Shown here one piece after another: positions 19,735 to 31,517 of a DNA stretch of 64,000 nucleotides (position 1 is the stretch's first letter; every line of letters begins with the position of its first letter). The stretch spans positions 1,736,001 through 1,800,000 of the forward strand of contig JAZGTN010000052.1 of NCBI GenBank assembly GCA_037783415.1, in the 5' to 3' direction. Origin of the DNA: Leptasterias polaris. Taxonomy: Eukaryota > Echinodermata > Asteroidea > Forcipulatida > Asteriidae. A model generated the notes under the pieces. It did not search any database, was not told the DNA's origin, and saw only the letters and a list, made by a program, of their open reading frames with translations. The position numbers and the translations under genes are program-made.

Positions 19735-22700
19735 GGCTTACGTAAAAGATGGTTCGGGAATTGGGATTTTGTACTGTAACAAAATCTTGAAATATGAATT
19801 GAGTGTTGTGAAACTTTTCGTAGTTCTGAGCATGCGCACACTATGATTTACATAGCAAGTCTGTTGCCACCTATAGTGCCCCGATAAGTCTCCCATCGAT
19901 ACCGATGTTTAAATAATTAAAGTAATAAACCATTTTTAAAAGTTCATTTGTTTTATCATTTGTTACCAATCGTATCCTAAGCATGCCCTGATGTGTGTGA
20001 TATAAAACACTGCATCAGGAGTCAAATCTAAACCAATAAAAAGGTGGCAAAAAATTGAGTTTATTTTGGAAAAGAGCAGCCATCCAAAGCTTGTAAAGTT
20101 TGACAGAAAATTAAGTTGAAAAAAATGTTCGCGAATATCCACAGTTCAACGTAGACCGAGTCTATAGTGTTAAACTAAGCACCAACTTAAAGATTTCTGC
20201 GTTTCCGGCTTCTTGTAATACTATATATTGTGGTTCTGTGGCGTGCTCATGTTGGAATTGTCAACTTGTGTGGAAATCTAGAATTTCGCTTGTTTTGAAA
20301 CTATACACTATAACTGAGTCTGAATGTGTAATCACTCTTGCTCGTAACATGGACTATCAAAAACATTGAGAATGTTTGTGAAAGTTTCATGCTCAGGTTG
20401 AACAATTGGGTCCTACATCAAAGCCCACCGTAACACTAATAAACAAAAACGGGTATACATTTCGACTATGCTATTGTTTATGTTTTCCTTCCTCCATGTG
20501 TATACCGCCAGCCGGCTTTTGTTACTGAACATGAAAGTTGCGGATGTAGCAAAGACGATCACGCTGAATCACCTCTGGGATCGGGGGCAGAAAAAAGGGT
20601 CAAAATACGACGGTATGAGCAACAAACAAAGCAAAACATTGACATATACTCGAGAAGAAAACAATCCCGCCAGCGAACAATCCCCTTTGCGTGCAAGACT
20701 ACAAGGTGATGGAGTCAGCCTATGCACGCAACCTGGACAACCTTGTGTCTCGTATCGACCCAGAGTCAGCTGTGCTCTTGAGGCGTCGAGTCGTGTAATA
20801 CATCCGTGTGTGCATGATTTTTTTTCCCTCTCCGTACGCGAGCCCGCAGTGCATGCATTTGCAATGAAAAAAGTTGAGCCGACCCTGGGCCGGGCATTGC
20901 CCCCAAGTGCCCGGCTACGTGTGACTGGCACCCATCGCGTGACGTGCCCCATACGGTTGGCCTACTTTTAACTCCCCCACCATCAATGTGGGCTTATTGC
21001 TTCGCTACTTGTTCTCCAGCGGAGCTATAATTGACTCCCCCCATTATTGCGTTACTCCAAGCACGTTGGTCAAGTTCAATGGGGTGAGTGTAAACTTGTC
21101 ATTGCTCAGCACGCATTGACAAGAGACAGGGCCATCGTCGCCGCTAGGATACACCCGGTGGGTTGGTTTGAAAAGGAAACCAGGAAGCACGCAAAGCTTA
21201 CTGGCTACTTTGTAATAGACTTCATTACAAGGAAGTGTTGGTGTAGCCATGTGGAACATACACAATTGCAATTTTTACTACTGATTTTATTAAAATACAC
21301 AAATCTATCTTCCCCTGATTCCTTGTGTTGTGATTTTGTTCCACAAATTACTGATGCTTTTTTTTTTAAAGATCAAAATGTAAGAAATTATGAGAAACAC
21401 CTTCCTTTGAGTACTCCATTATTGACACAAATTCATGTACAGACCAACATATTGTGAAACCTTCAACTAACACCTTTTGTATAATCCCCCACCCCGTCCA
21501 TTTTTTCTTCTTTTTTTCTCGACATATCTCTATTATTTTGTTGTGTTTTATCTTTATGATTGGAACTCTAACGACAAAAAACGGTATGGAGGCGGGATAG
21601 AAGTTTGAAAAGGGTCAACTGTGGGAAGAAAAATGGCTGCACAAAGCCGAATTATTTTGATCATAATTTTTGGTCCCTTTACTTTTAGAGCCAGGATCTA
21701 ATTCCATAAAGCAGCCCAGCACACAAAACTGCCTAGACGGGCAGATTCATTTTGCTTACAGCAGAAATGTATCACCAGCCAAATTGGCATAAACTTTACA
21801 TGTGCCAATGACTGGACCCCTGCTCACGGCTGGCTAAGCAAATAGACGAGATTCTCAATAAGCACCATACAGACAGTGCTTTCACCTTTGGTTGGTGTTT
21901 TGAAGGACGGTGTTGAAGTGATGAACTACTTTCCTCAGGAGATCCCCCTCAGCTTCTTCTAAAAGTCTCTAATTTGTGAGAAAGTTTCACCCTGAGAGCC
22001 TCTCCGGAAAAGAGTCGAGCAAGCCATGCAAACCAAAGTGCCACCTGTCACTACGGGTTCAAACACCCATTGGTAGTAGCCAATTGTCACCAGCGGATAG
22101 GCTAGTTTGCTACAAATTAATTTCCTTTCAAAGGCTGCTTTCGTTGGAAAAGGGAAAGAATAGATGTTGGTTGTGAACTCATCCAGATCAAAATGCCTGG
22201 TTCAGCTTTAGATTATGAAGCAGTTATTCAACAGGAATTGTCAAGTTTTTATGACTTCCTGAAAGGAGGGGTGTACCTTTTTGTGATTCTTTTCAGAAAC
22301 TTCGCGAATAATTGGCGTTAACACGATGAAGCAACAAGAGAAATTGAAAGAAACAGGTTTTCTCCGTGAAGCTGAGGTAACATGACGTCACCAGTTGAAA
22401 GGTGAGCTTTTGTTGTTACAGGCACCCAGCGACCTTTTGTTGTGGTCGCCGCAATTTATATTTTAACCAATAACCGGTGATGGATTACAAATACTGCAGC
22501 AAACAAAGGGCTATTGTGTTGTTGTCGGAGAAGTTTGACGATTTGATGATTGTTAGGTCCATGTTGGATTAACAGAATCCAGGGTAGCTTGAAGAGGGCG
22601 GGGGGTGGATTGCTTAAAGTGGTAATCTATCTCTGAGATTAATATGTGTGGAGGAACAATTCGTAACTATTTGTAAATACACTTATGTACACACCAAAAT

Positions 22701-22765
22701 AGGTATTCTATAGTATTTCTTGATAGAGGTAACACCAACTTTGCGTTTGTGGTCGTTTTGACGAT
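19735..22765. other. Non-coding stretch, partly GC-rich
   Basis: No supported gene. The 20468-20971 stretch is open for 167 codons on the plus strand but shows no recognisable protein. A degenerate MITE-type segment (ctaattccataaagcagccc) lies at 21699-21845. Confidence 0.4.
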
Positions 22766-22769
22766 TGGT

Positions 22770-23230
22770 TGCGCACTTCTTGATGTCAATATGGCGGCGC
22801 TCTGCAATGAAGATGGCGACACCGCCTGAATTTTATTTGTTGTAACTTGGTTTTTGCTGTATTGTAGGTAAATTTTAGCCCTCGTATGTACATCAAGAAT
22901 TCAACTAATAAAGTTGTTATTTCGACTCCACCTGACTGCGTTACCAACCACTGAAAACACATTCTAAATATTTTCGTGTCAAGAAAATAATATCGTCTGC
23001 TCACGTTTTGTTGTCCGCCATTTTAAAAACCACCCACCAACACCTCAGAAATACGTTCGCCTATATGGTTGCGAATGTTCTCCAAAGTTGTTGGCGCACA
23101 ACTCGTTCCACTCGAATCTGTTGGCAAACGTTTGCAAACTTTGGCAACGTTTGCGCAAGTGGAACGCACCCCTGACGTCATCATCACAATAATCTCGGTT
23201 GCGCCATTTTGGGAGTCAATGTCCTGTTTG
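22770..23230. promoter_or_regulatory. Possible promoter region with four YY1-like motifs
   Basis: ATGGCGGCG (22791), AAGATGGCG (22809), CCGCCATTTT (23016) and GCGCCATTTT (23201, on the other strand) resemble YY1/housekeeping promoter motifs. A donor-like tgtag|gtaaat occurs at 22868. This could drive the exon candidate at 23746. Confidence 0.3.
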
Positions 23231-23745
23231 TTGTACGGTGAAATGTGAATTTTAAGCAACGCACCATTCACAGGCTGACTTACGCAGTCGCCACGTGTGA
23301 CGGTTTATATTTGGACTGATTAACTTCTTTAATGGCGTTAACTTCTTTAATGGCGCTAGAACTGATCACTGAAATAAGGTAAAACGTGGCCACTCCATCA
23401 TACCCCGTGTTAAGCCCCATCTTCCATCTTGCATTGTTGTTCTTTTCATAAAAGTTGTTGCTGTTCAGGAGAGGGTTGGTTGCTTGCAATTCCATGTGTG
23501 CTCTGTGTTTGTGATAAGTTATCATGTACGTATGCGGTATGTTATCGTGTACGTACACGATAAGAGATTGTTTTAAATAATGTGGCGACAAAACGCTTTC
23601 TTAGGAAGCCTTCTAGATAAAACAATACAAAATTAACCTGGTACACTTTTTGTAATGACTGAAATACTGGACAACGTTTATTAAATTTCTGATAATCACT
23701 GTGGTTATTTTTATTCTAATTTATTTATATTTTTTTCATCCACAG

Positions 23746-23836
23746 TACATTGACTGAAAATTGAGATGTCCTAGTTGGCATTCCAATGCTGGATAAAACT
23801 ACTGTCGGACTCCTCCGTAAGATCTTGAATGGCGGG
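23746..23836 (+). CDS. Candidate 5' coding exon of an unrecognised gene
   Basis: A pyrimidine-rich acceptor (atttttttcatccacag) is followed by 91 bp that end exactly at a strong donor, ggcggg|gtaagt. An ATG at 23786 opens 17 codons in phase 0, MLDKTTVGLLRKILNGG. An upstream ATG (23765) is closed after two codons. I do not recognise the peptide and no continuing exon was found, so this is only a splice-signal-based candidate; coding sequence would be 23786-23836. Confidence 0.25.
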
Positions 23837-24377
23837 GTAAGTCTGGAAACTTTGCAAATACACTCTAAAAAGACTTCCAGGTCAGAATCGACTTCGTCTT
23901 TTTCAAAATTTTAAACTGGTTTACCTTGAAGGTTTCAAAACTAAAATTGAGATTAAAATAAAGAGGTATGTTGAAGAACTCAGACCAATGTTGACGCGAA
24001 AAGTAAATTAAAAGTGTAAGTACAGCTCTTGCGCATGAAATTATTTGAACAGCTAAAAAAATATCAGAAATATAAAAGAAAGTTACTTTAATGCACGTCC
24101 GTACAATAGGACATTATATTCTTATAAGTTGCACAGTGTTGTATCGCTAGATACACAGGTATTGTTGAACGCCTTCCCATTCCAAAGACTCTGAAAATTC
24201 ACCAGGGACGAATTTGTTTCCGTCTCAATGAAACGAGAGTCGCTCGGGTTCACGTTGAGGTTGTCTTGTTAGTTAACTCTTGAGGTTGGCCTACGTGAGA
24301 CACGTGCGAGGTGACATTTTTCAGCCCTTTTTGCGAGGTGATAATTATTTTAAAGCCCTTTTTAAAGATATGTTTAA

Positions 24378-25116
24378 GGGAGGGTATACATTTGGTAGTT
24401 ACTCCAAAAACTAATGACCATACAAACTTACTTGGTAAGAAAGCACTGCAGATTCTGAAAGAGTATGACATTTTGAGAAAGAATTCTCTTCAAAAGAATG
24501 TGGTTTTAGAGGGAGGTATTCAAAGACTTTTCAATCTGAGAAACTTTTCTGCTTTAAAGGTATTATACAGGATTGGCAGAGCTGACAAAATAATCACAGA
24601 CAGTGTTCATGTTTTGTGTAATCAACCACATACATGAAATAACAAACCTGTGAAAATTTGAGCTCAATTGGTCATCGAGGTCACGAGAAAATAGTGAAAA
24701 GAGACTTTATGTGTTTTCTGTTTTTCAAACATCGAGTTTATTATCACGCGCGATAAAAACTATTGTTTTACTCATTTCTCAGAAACGATAGCATTTTAGG
24801 CAGAAATATTTTAAGGAACCCTTTCTACCATTACTTACTTTAAATCATGTAAGTTATGTGTGAATCTGTGAACATTTTGTGTTTTTCGCTCTTACCAATA
24901 GTGTACAGGGCCTTTAAATATTCCTCAGATTGTGTATTTCAATTATGGATTATACTCTTCCTGCGTGGACATCACCACTCCAGATTTTCGGCGATGTCTC
25001 AAAAACGCTACCACCTTTTGAAATGAAATTTTCACCGGTTAGTTTTAGGCCTATTGTTTATATCTATAGGATTAAAACAATCTAACGGTTCCAAATACCA
25101 AAGGTATACTTTGCCT
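24378..25116. mobile_element. TTAA MITE, subfamily B, interrupted by a nested MITE
   Basis: Flanked by TTAA at 24374-24377 and 25117-25120. Its two halves (24378-24553 and 24918-25116) join to the same order as the intact copy 36434-36833, including ctgagaaac...ctcagattgtgtatt and cttcctgcgtggacat. The break is in the loop of the internal hairpin. Confidence 0.8.
24558..24913. mobile_element. TTAA MITE, subfamily C, nested copy
   Basis: 356 bp flanked on both sides by TTAA (24554-24557 and 24914-24917), inside a subfamily B element. Very similar to 58238-58592 in reverse orientation, including tatcacgcgcgataaaaact and accctttctaccattactta. Confidence 0.85.
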
Positions 25117-25120
25117 TTAA

Positions 25121-27935
25121 AGTGAGCAAACGTTTATACAAAGTGTTGATCAGAGAGTTCAATGATATCCAAGCAATGTAGAGTCGCACGCGTCCACGCA
25201 ATGTTATCACAAATTAGACGACCTAGTTTAATTTATTGAAAAGAAAATATTTGTCTCAAGGTGAAGTAGATTATTTAAGAATCGAAAGAGCATGGAATGA
25301 GCCAATCAATTTCTAATAGCGGTAATGTGACTTATGGGGGCAGTTTAAAGATAATATTTTTTTCTGAACTGCACGTTCACAATGGGATACCCACAGCACG
25401 AGTGTTTGTATTTTGTGTCTTTTTGTTATTAATATAATTGTATTTCACATTCCAAGACTGAATTAGGCTAATTATAATACGTCACAATTTTAAGACTCTT
25501 AAAAATAAACTTAAATTTTCAGTCTAAGACTGTATTCAAGCGCTATAATTCTCAAACACACAGCATTTCCCTTGTAAAATGTCTTGATACAAATTAAATT
25601 TTAAGAAAATTGACACCAGTGTCTGTGAGTTCAGTGGTTTGTAAACTGTACCTGTAGGCCTATACATTCATGAAGAACAAATTGTGAGAGTGTTCGACGA
25701 TTTCATCGTTTGTTCACAGGGGCAAATTCAGCGATTTACCGTTCCGTTTCAACAAAAGAATGCCACTTGGAAAAGATCAAAGTTAGATTTGTTGGACAAC
25801 AAAAAACCATTGTTGGGTTATCGTTCCCAGCCATTGTCCCATCTGTACTTTCTCGTGATCTAACCGAGCGCGCTGTTGTCCCGACGCATACCGTAACACC
25901 AAGCTATCAATATCACCCAGAGCAAACGAACTTTCTCCAGCAACAATTTTTCCCACAATAGCTGACCGTTCTTCCCCCATCTTGAGTTGATAATAGGTTG
26001 AAAAAACTTCTATCCGATGTCGGGGGAAATAATGGCATCCTATAACAACAACAAAACAGAAGGTATTTTATTCTTGGGAAAGTGCAGGTTTTGGGCACCA
26101 ACAAAGGGGGAAGAAAATTACCAAACAATGGCGAAGAGGATAAAGGGTGCAAATAATGAATGTTAAGCCACAATAGGCTTGATGTGGATTGTGCTTTCCT
26201 TTTGTTGGTCTAACCTTGCCATAACAAACACTCTACAGAATAATTGTAAACATTTTGTGGGAAAAAAGGTAAAAACTACAGGCTTATCGCATCGGTATAA
26301 GGCGCACGTACAATCACAAACAAATATACATTGTACTGCGTTATTTGTAGTGTGCTGATACGGACTGTTTGGGTAGGAACCATGTGTGTGGTTTATTATA
26401 TTGTACTATTGTAGTTCGGAATCAGAACCTCTCTGCTGTCCTATAGTTCCTGTCCTATAGCTTCGTATCATTGCAGCAGCCATTTTGTTTTTTTCTAACA
26501 CTACAATTAATGAAACCAAAGCGAGGCTGTTGGGGGGGGGTAGCGTGGCTCCCTCGTGTATGATGATAATTGTGTAGTATGACTGCAATTGGACACAGGG
26601 TACGAGACAAAGATGGCGGTAGCCATCGAAAGGTCTTAAAGACCTACTTGAACGAAAACGGCAACAAGTGATCTTTGATACTGAAATGTGGGGGGAGGGT
26701 TGTCTATTGCTGTAATTTGTCTGTTTTTAAAGTAATTTTCCTTTTAAGAAGGGATTGTTTTCTTGATCAATCCTATACTGTAGTTGTGAGAAACCGAACC
26801 TCTATGCTGACCTGTTTTTCTGGTAAAAGTGCATTTGACTATTGAATGAATGCAATACCTCGATGACTGACATAAAGGGAACTAATTAGTTATTTTGATA
26901 ATCTGATTTGATGAATGAAGGGAAACTTGTGGTTACTTGAGACTCCCCTGGAAATAATTTCGATCAATTATAAAAACTTACCTGTAAAAACTTTATATAA
27001 CAGGTGGTCGTAGAGTTTCGAGGGAATAATGGAAAGAACGTTGACCGTTGTTCTTGGCAAACAAGCTGGACGGGGGCTTTTTCTGTAAAGTACAATCAAG
27101 TATTGTATTAAAAGGAAATAACTTTATCCAGCATAATCTGAGCGGAACCCATGCAAAAACAGGGACGGCATTCCAACTATTCACGAAACAACAGTTTCGT
27201 CTATTGTACGAAGTTATACTGTCCCAATTATTTGATCAAACGCATTAACATACACAAGAGCGTTTTCTTCGTAACAAAATAATATGTCATGGTTGGCTTG
27301 ATCGAGTAACGCCGGGATGTTTGTTTTGAAGTCCTGGCATTTTTTTCTTCTTGTCCACCCACGGTCTTGCATCGCTTGGCGGGAACCAGGTATGAAATAA
27401 GGACAAACTACGGGGTGAAAAAATAACTTCCAAATCGTACCTGGTGGTAACCTTGGTCACGGCTTGCTAACGACCATGGCAAATAATAAAAGCCCGTGTT
27501 GCAATCCACCAACCTCCCTTCTGACAAAAGGACAATAGTATAGTCATCAACAATGTTGAAAAGTTGTACGAAGTGGGACTAAACTGCTAAGCAGAAGCTT
27601 TCAGAACCAAATCTGCTAAGCAAAGGGAACCAGTCTCATACAGTATGGCTAAATTTGTTTCTATACTCAGCAGGCTTTCTAAGGTTAGCAGAAATTTGCC
27701 CCATATCTGTCTCTGGTGATATACTTGCAACCAAATTGAATTAATACATTGACCGAGGAAGGTGATTGCGGTAAACTCTTTGGGGAAACCAACGGTTAAC
27801 TAATCGCAGTGGGGTTTGTCTCCCGACCAATAAGAGGTCATCCAGGGCTTCGTGTGAACTTGTAGTTATCTTAAAGGGGTTACTGTGTATCTCTTGTTTT
27901 GAGAAGAGTTATACAATCGAGAAAGGGAAAAAGAC
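25121..27935. other. Non-coding stretch
   Basis: No supported gene. The 25710-25961 open frame follows an acceptor-like ttgttcacag but shows no known protein. A degenerate gctaagca-rich MITE fragment lies about 27560-27710. Confidence 0.4.
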
Positions 27936-27938
27936 GGT

Positions 27939-28113
27939 ATAGACCTTATGCACATGACGTCATTTGAGTAGGGCGCCCTCGCCTAGAGGTCAAATGGAAG
28001 ATGTTCATTGGCCAATCCTGTGCGCCGCGCGTACAAAGCTGTGCGTTTCCATTGTTTCATCATCAGTTTACCTCTAAGATGGCGGCTTGGTGACGTCAAT
28101 GCATAAGGTCTAT
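27939..28113 (+). mobile_element. 175-bp MITE with ATAGACCTTATGCA termini, copy 1
   Basis: Inverted ends atagaccttatgca and tgcataaggtctat. Inside lie TGACGTCA near each end, ATTGGCCAAT, and AAGATGGCGGC (YY1-like). About 95 percent identical by eye to the inverted copy 53066-53240. It lies 1.8 kb before the first P450 gene. Confidence 0.85.
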
Positions 28114-28135
28114 TGTGAGTTTGGCTGTGGATCTG

Positions 28136-28282
28136 GGGTCGATTTCACAAAGCACTAAGATTCATCTTAAGATGAGTTATCAGAATTACCATAGTGGTTT
28201 GTATTGTGACATCACTCTTTGCTAAGCAACTACGATGGATTTGCAGTTACAATCAATCTTAACTCTTTGTGAAATCGAGCCC
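28136..28282. mobile_element. MITE with GGGTCGATTTCACAAAG termini
   Basis: 147 bp. The left end gggtcgatttcacaaag is the inverse of the right end ctttgtgaaatcgagccc. No coding capacity. It directly abuts the next MITE at 28284. Confidence 0.7.
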
Positions 28283-28283
28283 A

Positions 28284-28471
28284 GGGCCCAGTTTCACATA
28301 GCTGCTTAATCACAAAAAGCAGCTAAGCACAACAAAATTATGCTTACCTGGATTATAAGCTAAACTATAGCATATTATGTACAATTTGTGGCTGGTATCC
28401 TGCTAATTTCTGTTTAGCAGAAGTTGTTTAGCAATAATTGTTTGCTTAAGAAGTTGTATGAAATTGGGTCC
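28284..28471. mobile_element. MITE with GGGCCCAGTTTCACA termini
   Basis: 188 bp. The left end gggcccagtttcacatagct is the imperfect inverse of the right end aagttgtatgaaattgggtcc. The body is rich in gcttag/ctaagc motifs. Related fragments occur near 10888, 27560, 41575 and 58820. Confidence 0.7.
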
Positions 28472-29412
28472 TTGCTGTGGCTGGATCATGTCATTAATAC
28501 GTGTTGAAGGACCGTGGGTAGCCACAGTCACCGAGCAACAGCCGCAGCTGTAGCCATAGTCGCAAATGTCGGACCAGGCCTTTATCTGGCACATTTCGGC
28601 TGACCTCAGGACCAGCATTTTATTTTTGAAGAGATTACTAGTTTAACATGGTTCGCTTTGTACCACTGGAGCGCAGTAGTTCAGCCGCAAAATCTTCAAG
28701 GGAATAATCTTATCAACTTAAGTTGTCAATGACAGCCTGTACTGGTTAGAGAATTTGAGATGTTGTGAACATGTTTGTTTTCTGTTTTAAGTTCCTGGTC
28801 CCTGACAAAATATGACACTGTGATTTGAACCGCAAGTGTCTAAAAGCATTACTGCACTCCGAACATTCATGTTTTCCAGGTTTTTAGAAACAGTTATAAG
28901 AACAGGGTTATTGGTATCTTTATCACAACATTATTAGTATGCTTTTGAAAAAAGGTCCGTGAAATTCAGACGGAAATCGGCCTGGATTAAGTCGGTAAAA
29001 TCAGGTAGACCTACAGCTACTACTTTGAAATGTCCTTACAACCTGGTTAAGTTTACATTTAATAAAATATACTGTCCATGAACTGTTTTGCCCTAGCATC
29101 ATTATCCATGTGCAAACAATTTTTGCACCTGACGCACAACTTTTGACAACCCCCTGCCTCCCATAGCCTGCCCACCACCACTACACTGCAGTACTGTAAA
29201 ATTATTGACCCATTCTTGTACTCCTATCGTAGCAAATAGTGCATGGGGGTACTGCATTCCAACGCAAGAAATAAACGCCGGGGTTAACTCGAGTTGTCAG
29301 CTTGTCAATTATACGGAAAACAGTTCACGAGGAAAATAACACAATTATTTTCATATTTCACATGACGCTTGATACATTTACCATCATTTGCGTAAAGAAT
29401 TCAAAATAATTA
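28472..29412. other. Non-coding stretch upstream of the first P450
   Basis: A fragment related to the element at 38487-38613 (gtagccatagtcgcaaatgtcggac) lies at 28500-28575. Otherwise no recognised feature. Confidence 0.4.
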
Positions 29413-29677
29413 TTGCGTGTCATAAACTGATAGAATTAGACGACTAGTTTGGTTGGGCCTATAGTTGAAAATTCCTGTAAGTGACAGTGATGTCACTGCT
29501 CCACACGATTTTGTGCCGAACGACTTTCCTCCGTTCACACGTAAGAGGGGGATATGACAATAGCTGGTCTTGGGGACTCGCACGCAAGGCTGACTATTGC
29601 CCTTGTTCCGGTACTGCATAATATAGCGTGCTCAGCTCCGTCGGCTAATCACGGCATTGCTCTACATTGCGTGCGTG
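29413..29677. promoter_or_regulatory. Cluster of XRE-like motifs upstream of the first P450
   Basis: TNGCGTG, the core bound by AhR/ARNT-type factors, occurs at 29413-29419 (TTGCGTG), 29581-29587 (CACGCAA, minus strand) and 29667-29673 (TTGCGTG), with a further overlapping GCGTG at 29673-29677. They lie about 70-335 bp before the TATA box. A role in regulation is inferred. Confidence 0.4.
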
Positions 29678-29745
29678 GATCTTCAATGTATAGGGGTCAA
29701 AGCACTGAGTGATGGAGTGTGTTGGATCAATGGAGAAGTAAATAC

Positions 29746-29754
29746 TATATAAAG
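29746..29754 (+). promoter_or_regulatory. TATA box of the first P450 gene
   Basis: TATATAAAG lies 150 bp before the start codon. Transcription would begin at about 29775-29780, giving a 5' leader of about 125 bp without an intron. Confidence 0.65.
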
Positions 29755-29903
29755 AGCTCCAGTGATCACTGTTTTTCCATAACTTACTGACTCGGGACTG
29801 GAGTTGCAACTAACCAGTTATTTATGCTATCAGTGAATCAGTCACTACTAGTTTACAGTTTTGATATTTTCAATTTTTGACTTAGACGACAAGAGATTCA
29901 GAT

Positions 29904-31517
29904 ATGTTGCTTGCTACGGGACAGGCAGCTGTGGCACGCCTTGTGCCACAGTTTCCTACTTCTATCAATTCGGCAACGATCATCCTCACCATCATCATTC
30001 TCATCATTCTTATCTTGGAGGAGTGTAGACGTCTCTTCCGTCGAGGACGTGGGGCACCCAAGGGTGACAAGGCTCTCCCCGGCCCGTGGGGTGTACCTCT
30101 GCTCGGTAACATCTTCCAGCTGGGCGCCGCTCCTCACGAAACCTTCATGAAGATGGCCCGCAAGTACGGAGACGTGTTCCAGATTCACATCGGCAGTCGA
30201 CCCGTTGTGGTGCTGAACGGGTACGACACCATCCGACAGGCGCTGGTCAGGCAGGGCGTCGACTTCGCCGGCCGGCCTGATCTAACCTCCACCCGGTGTT
30301 TGAACAACATTTTCGGGAGCAGTTTGGCCTTTACGAGTTACAGCGAGGGTTGGAAGATGCACCGTAAGATCGCCGAGTCGACAATGCGCCACTTCACCTC
30401 TGGCAGACAGCTCAGCTCAGTAGGGGCACGCATCAGCAAAGAAGCACAGGCTCTGATAGATGTTTGGACTGTCCAGTTCAACAAAGACAATAAGGGTAAA
30501 GATAACAAGAATGGCCCCTTTGACGTACTGAAGCTCTCCGTGAGTAACGTCATGTACTCGTACATGTTCAGCAAGACCCACTCGCTGAATGATCAGAAAT
30601 TACTAGACTTTGTTGCGATGAGTGACAATTTCTCCAAAGCCATCGGCACGGGCAACCCGGCTGACTTTATTCCGTGGATGCAGCCCTTCTCCAGAAAGAT
30701 TTTCGACAACTTCGAGAAGGTGATATACGACTACAAGAGCTGGTTCGGCACGGACATTTCAAACCACACCAAGGAGTACAAATCGGAGTCAGAGTCGAAC
30801 ATTCTTGATTATCTCATCACCGTGAATCGCCGGATGAATCCTGAGGACAAGAAGCGTCTCCATCTCACAGAGGAGATGATCGTCAACACCGTGTACGACA
30901 TGTTCGGCGCCGGGTTTGAGACTATATCCGCACTCCTCCAGTGGACTGTTGCGCTTATGATCCTGTACCCAGACGTCCAACGCGAGATACAGAAGGAACT
31001 TGATGAGGTAGTCGGGAAAGACCGTACTCCTTGTGCGTCAGATCGCGGTCGGCTGCCTTTCACCGAGTCCTGCTTGCTCGAGATCATCCGCGTCTCCTCC
31101 GTTGTTCCAATGACCATCCCCCACAGCACCACCAAGGACACTGAACTGAACGGGTACTTCATTCCAAAGGACACAGTAGTGTTCGTCAACCTGCACTCGT
31201 TGAACTACGACGAGGAGACCTGGGACAATCCGAGCGAGTTTCGCCCCCGTCGTTTTCTCAGCGCAGAAGGCACATCACTTGACCCTACCAAGACCATCTC
31301 CGTGATGCCGTTCGGTGCCGGTAAGCGCCGATGTATCGGATCTGAACTAGCTCGTCTAGAGTTCTTTCTGTATTCCACTACCCTCTTGCAACAGTGTATC
31401 TTCGAAGCTGTAGATGGGAATACACCATCATTGAAGTCCAGTCCTGGTCTGGTGCAGAAACCAAGTCCGTTCAGCATGACCGTAAGCAAACGGGAACTAA
31501 ACATCCCAACACCTTGA
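29904..31517 (+). CDS. Cytochrome P450, CYP1-like (clan 2), intronless
   Basis: A single-exon frame of 537 residues encodes a complete microsomal P450. In order: a hydrophobic N-terminal anchor (about 23-38) followed by basic residues; the proline hinge LPGPWGVPLLGN (58-69); C-helix WKMHRK (150-155); I-helix oxygen-binding AGFET (336-340); K-helix EIIR (393-396); FRPRRF (446-451); and heme loop FGAGKRRCIG (470-479) with Cys477 as iron ligand. The stretch VVPMTIPHSTTKDTELNGY is typical of CYP1 enzymes; CYP2U or CYP17-like paralogues are the alternatives. Substrate is unknown; it would be a NADPH-P450 reductase-dependent monooxygenase of the endoplasmic reticulum. The ATG has G at -3. TATA box and XRE-like motifs lie upstream. 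It is a clear paralogue of 50929-52473. Confidence 0.96.
   Translation: MLLATGQAAVARLVPQFPTSINSATIILTIIILIILILEECRRLFRRGRGAPKGDKALPGPWGVPLLGNIFQLGAAPHETFMKMARKYGDVFQIHIGSRPVVVLNGYDTIRQALVRQGVDFAGRPDLTSTRCLNNIFGSSLAFTSYSEGWKMHRKIAESTMRHFTSGRQLSSVGARISKEAQALIDVWTVQFNKDNKGKDNKNGPFDVLKLSVSNVMYSYMFSKTHSLNDQKLLDFVAMSDNFSKAIGTGNPADFIPWMQPFSRKIFDNFEKVIYDYKSWFGTDISNHTKEYKSESESNILDYLITVNRRMNPEDKKRLHLTEEMIVNTVYDMFGAGFETISALLQWTVALMILYPDVQREIQKELDEVVGKDRTPCASDRGRLPFTESCLLEIIRVSSVVPMTIPHSTTKDTELNGYFIPKDTVVFVNLHSLNYDEETWDNPSEFRPRRFLSAEGTSLDPTKTISVMPFGAGKRRCIGSELARLEFFLYSTTLLQQCIFEAVDGNTPSLKSSPGLVQKPSPFSMTVSKRELNIPTP

Noticed and set aside
20468..20971. 167-codon plus-strand open frame
   Set aside because: No recognisable domain, arginine/serine-rich junk-like composition, overlapping open frame on the other strand, no splice or promoter context.
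25710..25961. Possible second exon after an acceptor-like ttgttcacag
   Set aside because: No clear pyrimidine tract or donor; in the phase needed to follow the 23746-23836 candidate it soon meets a stop, and the peptide is not recognisable.
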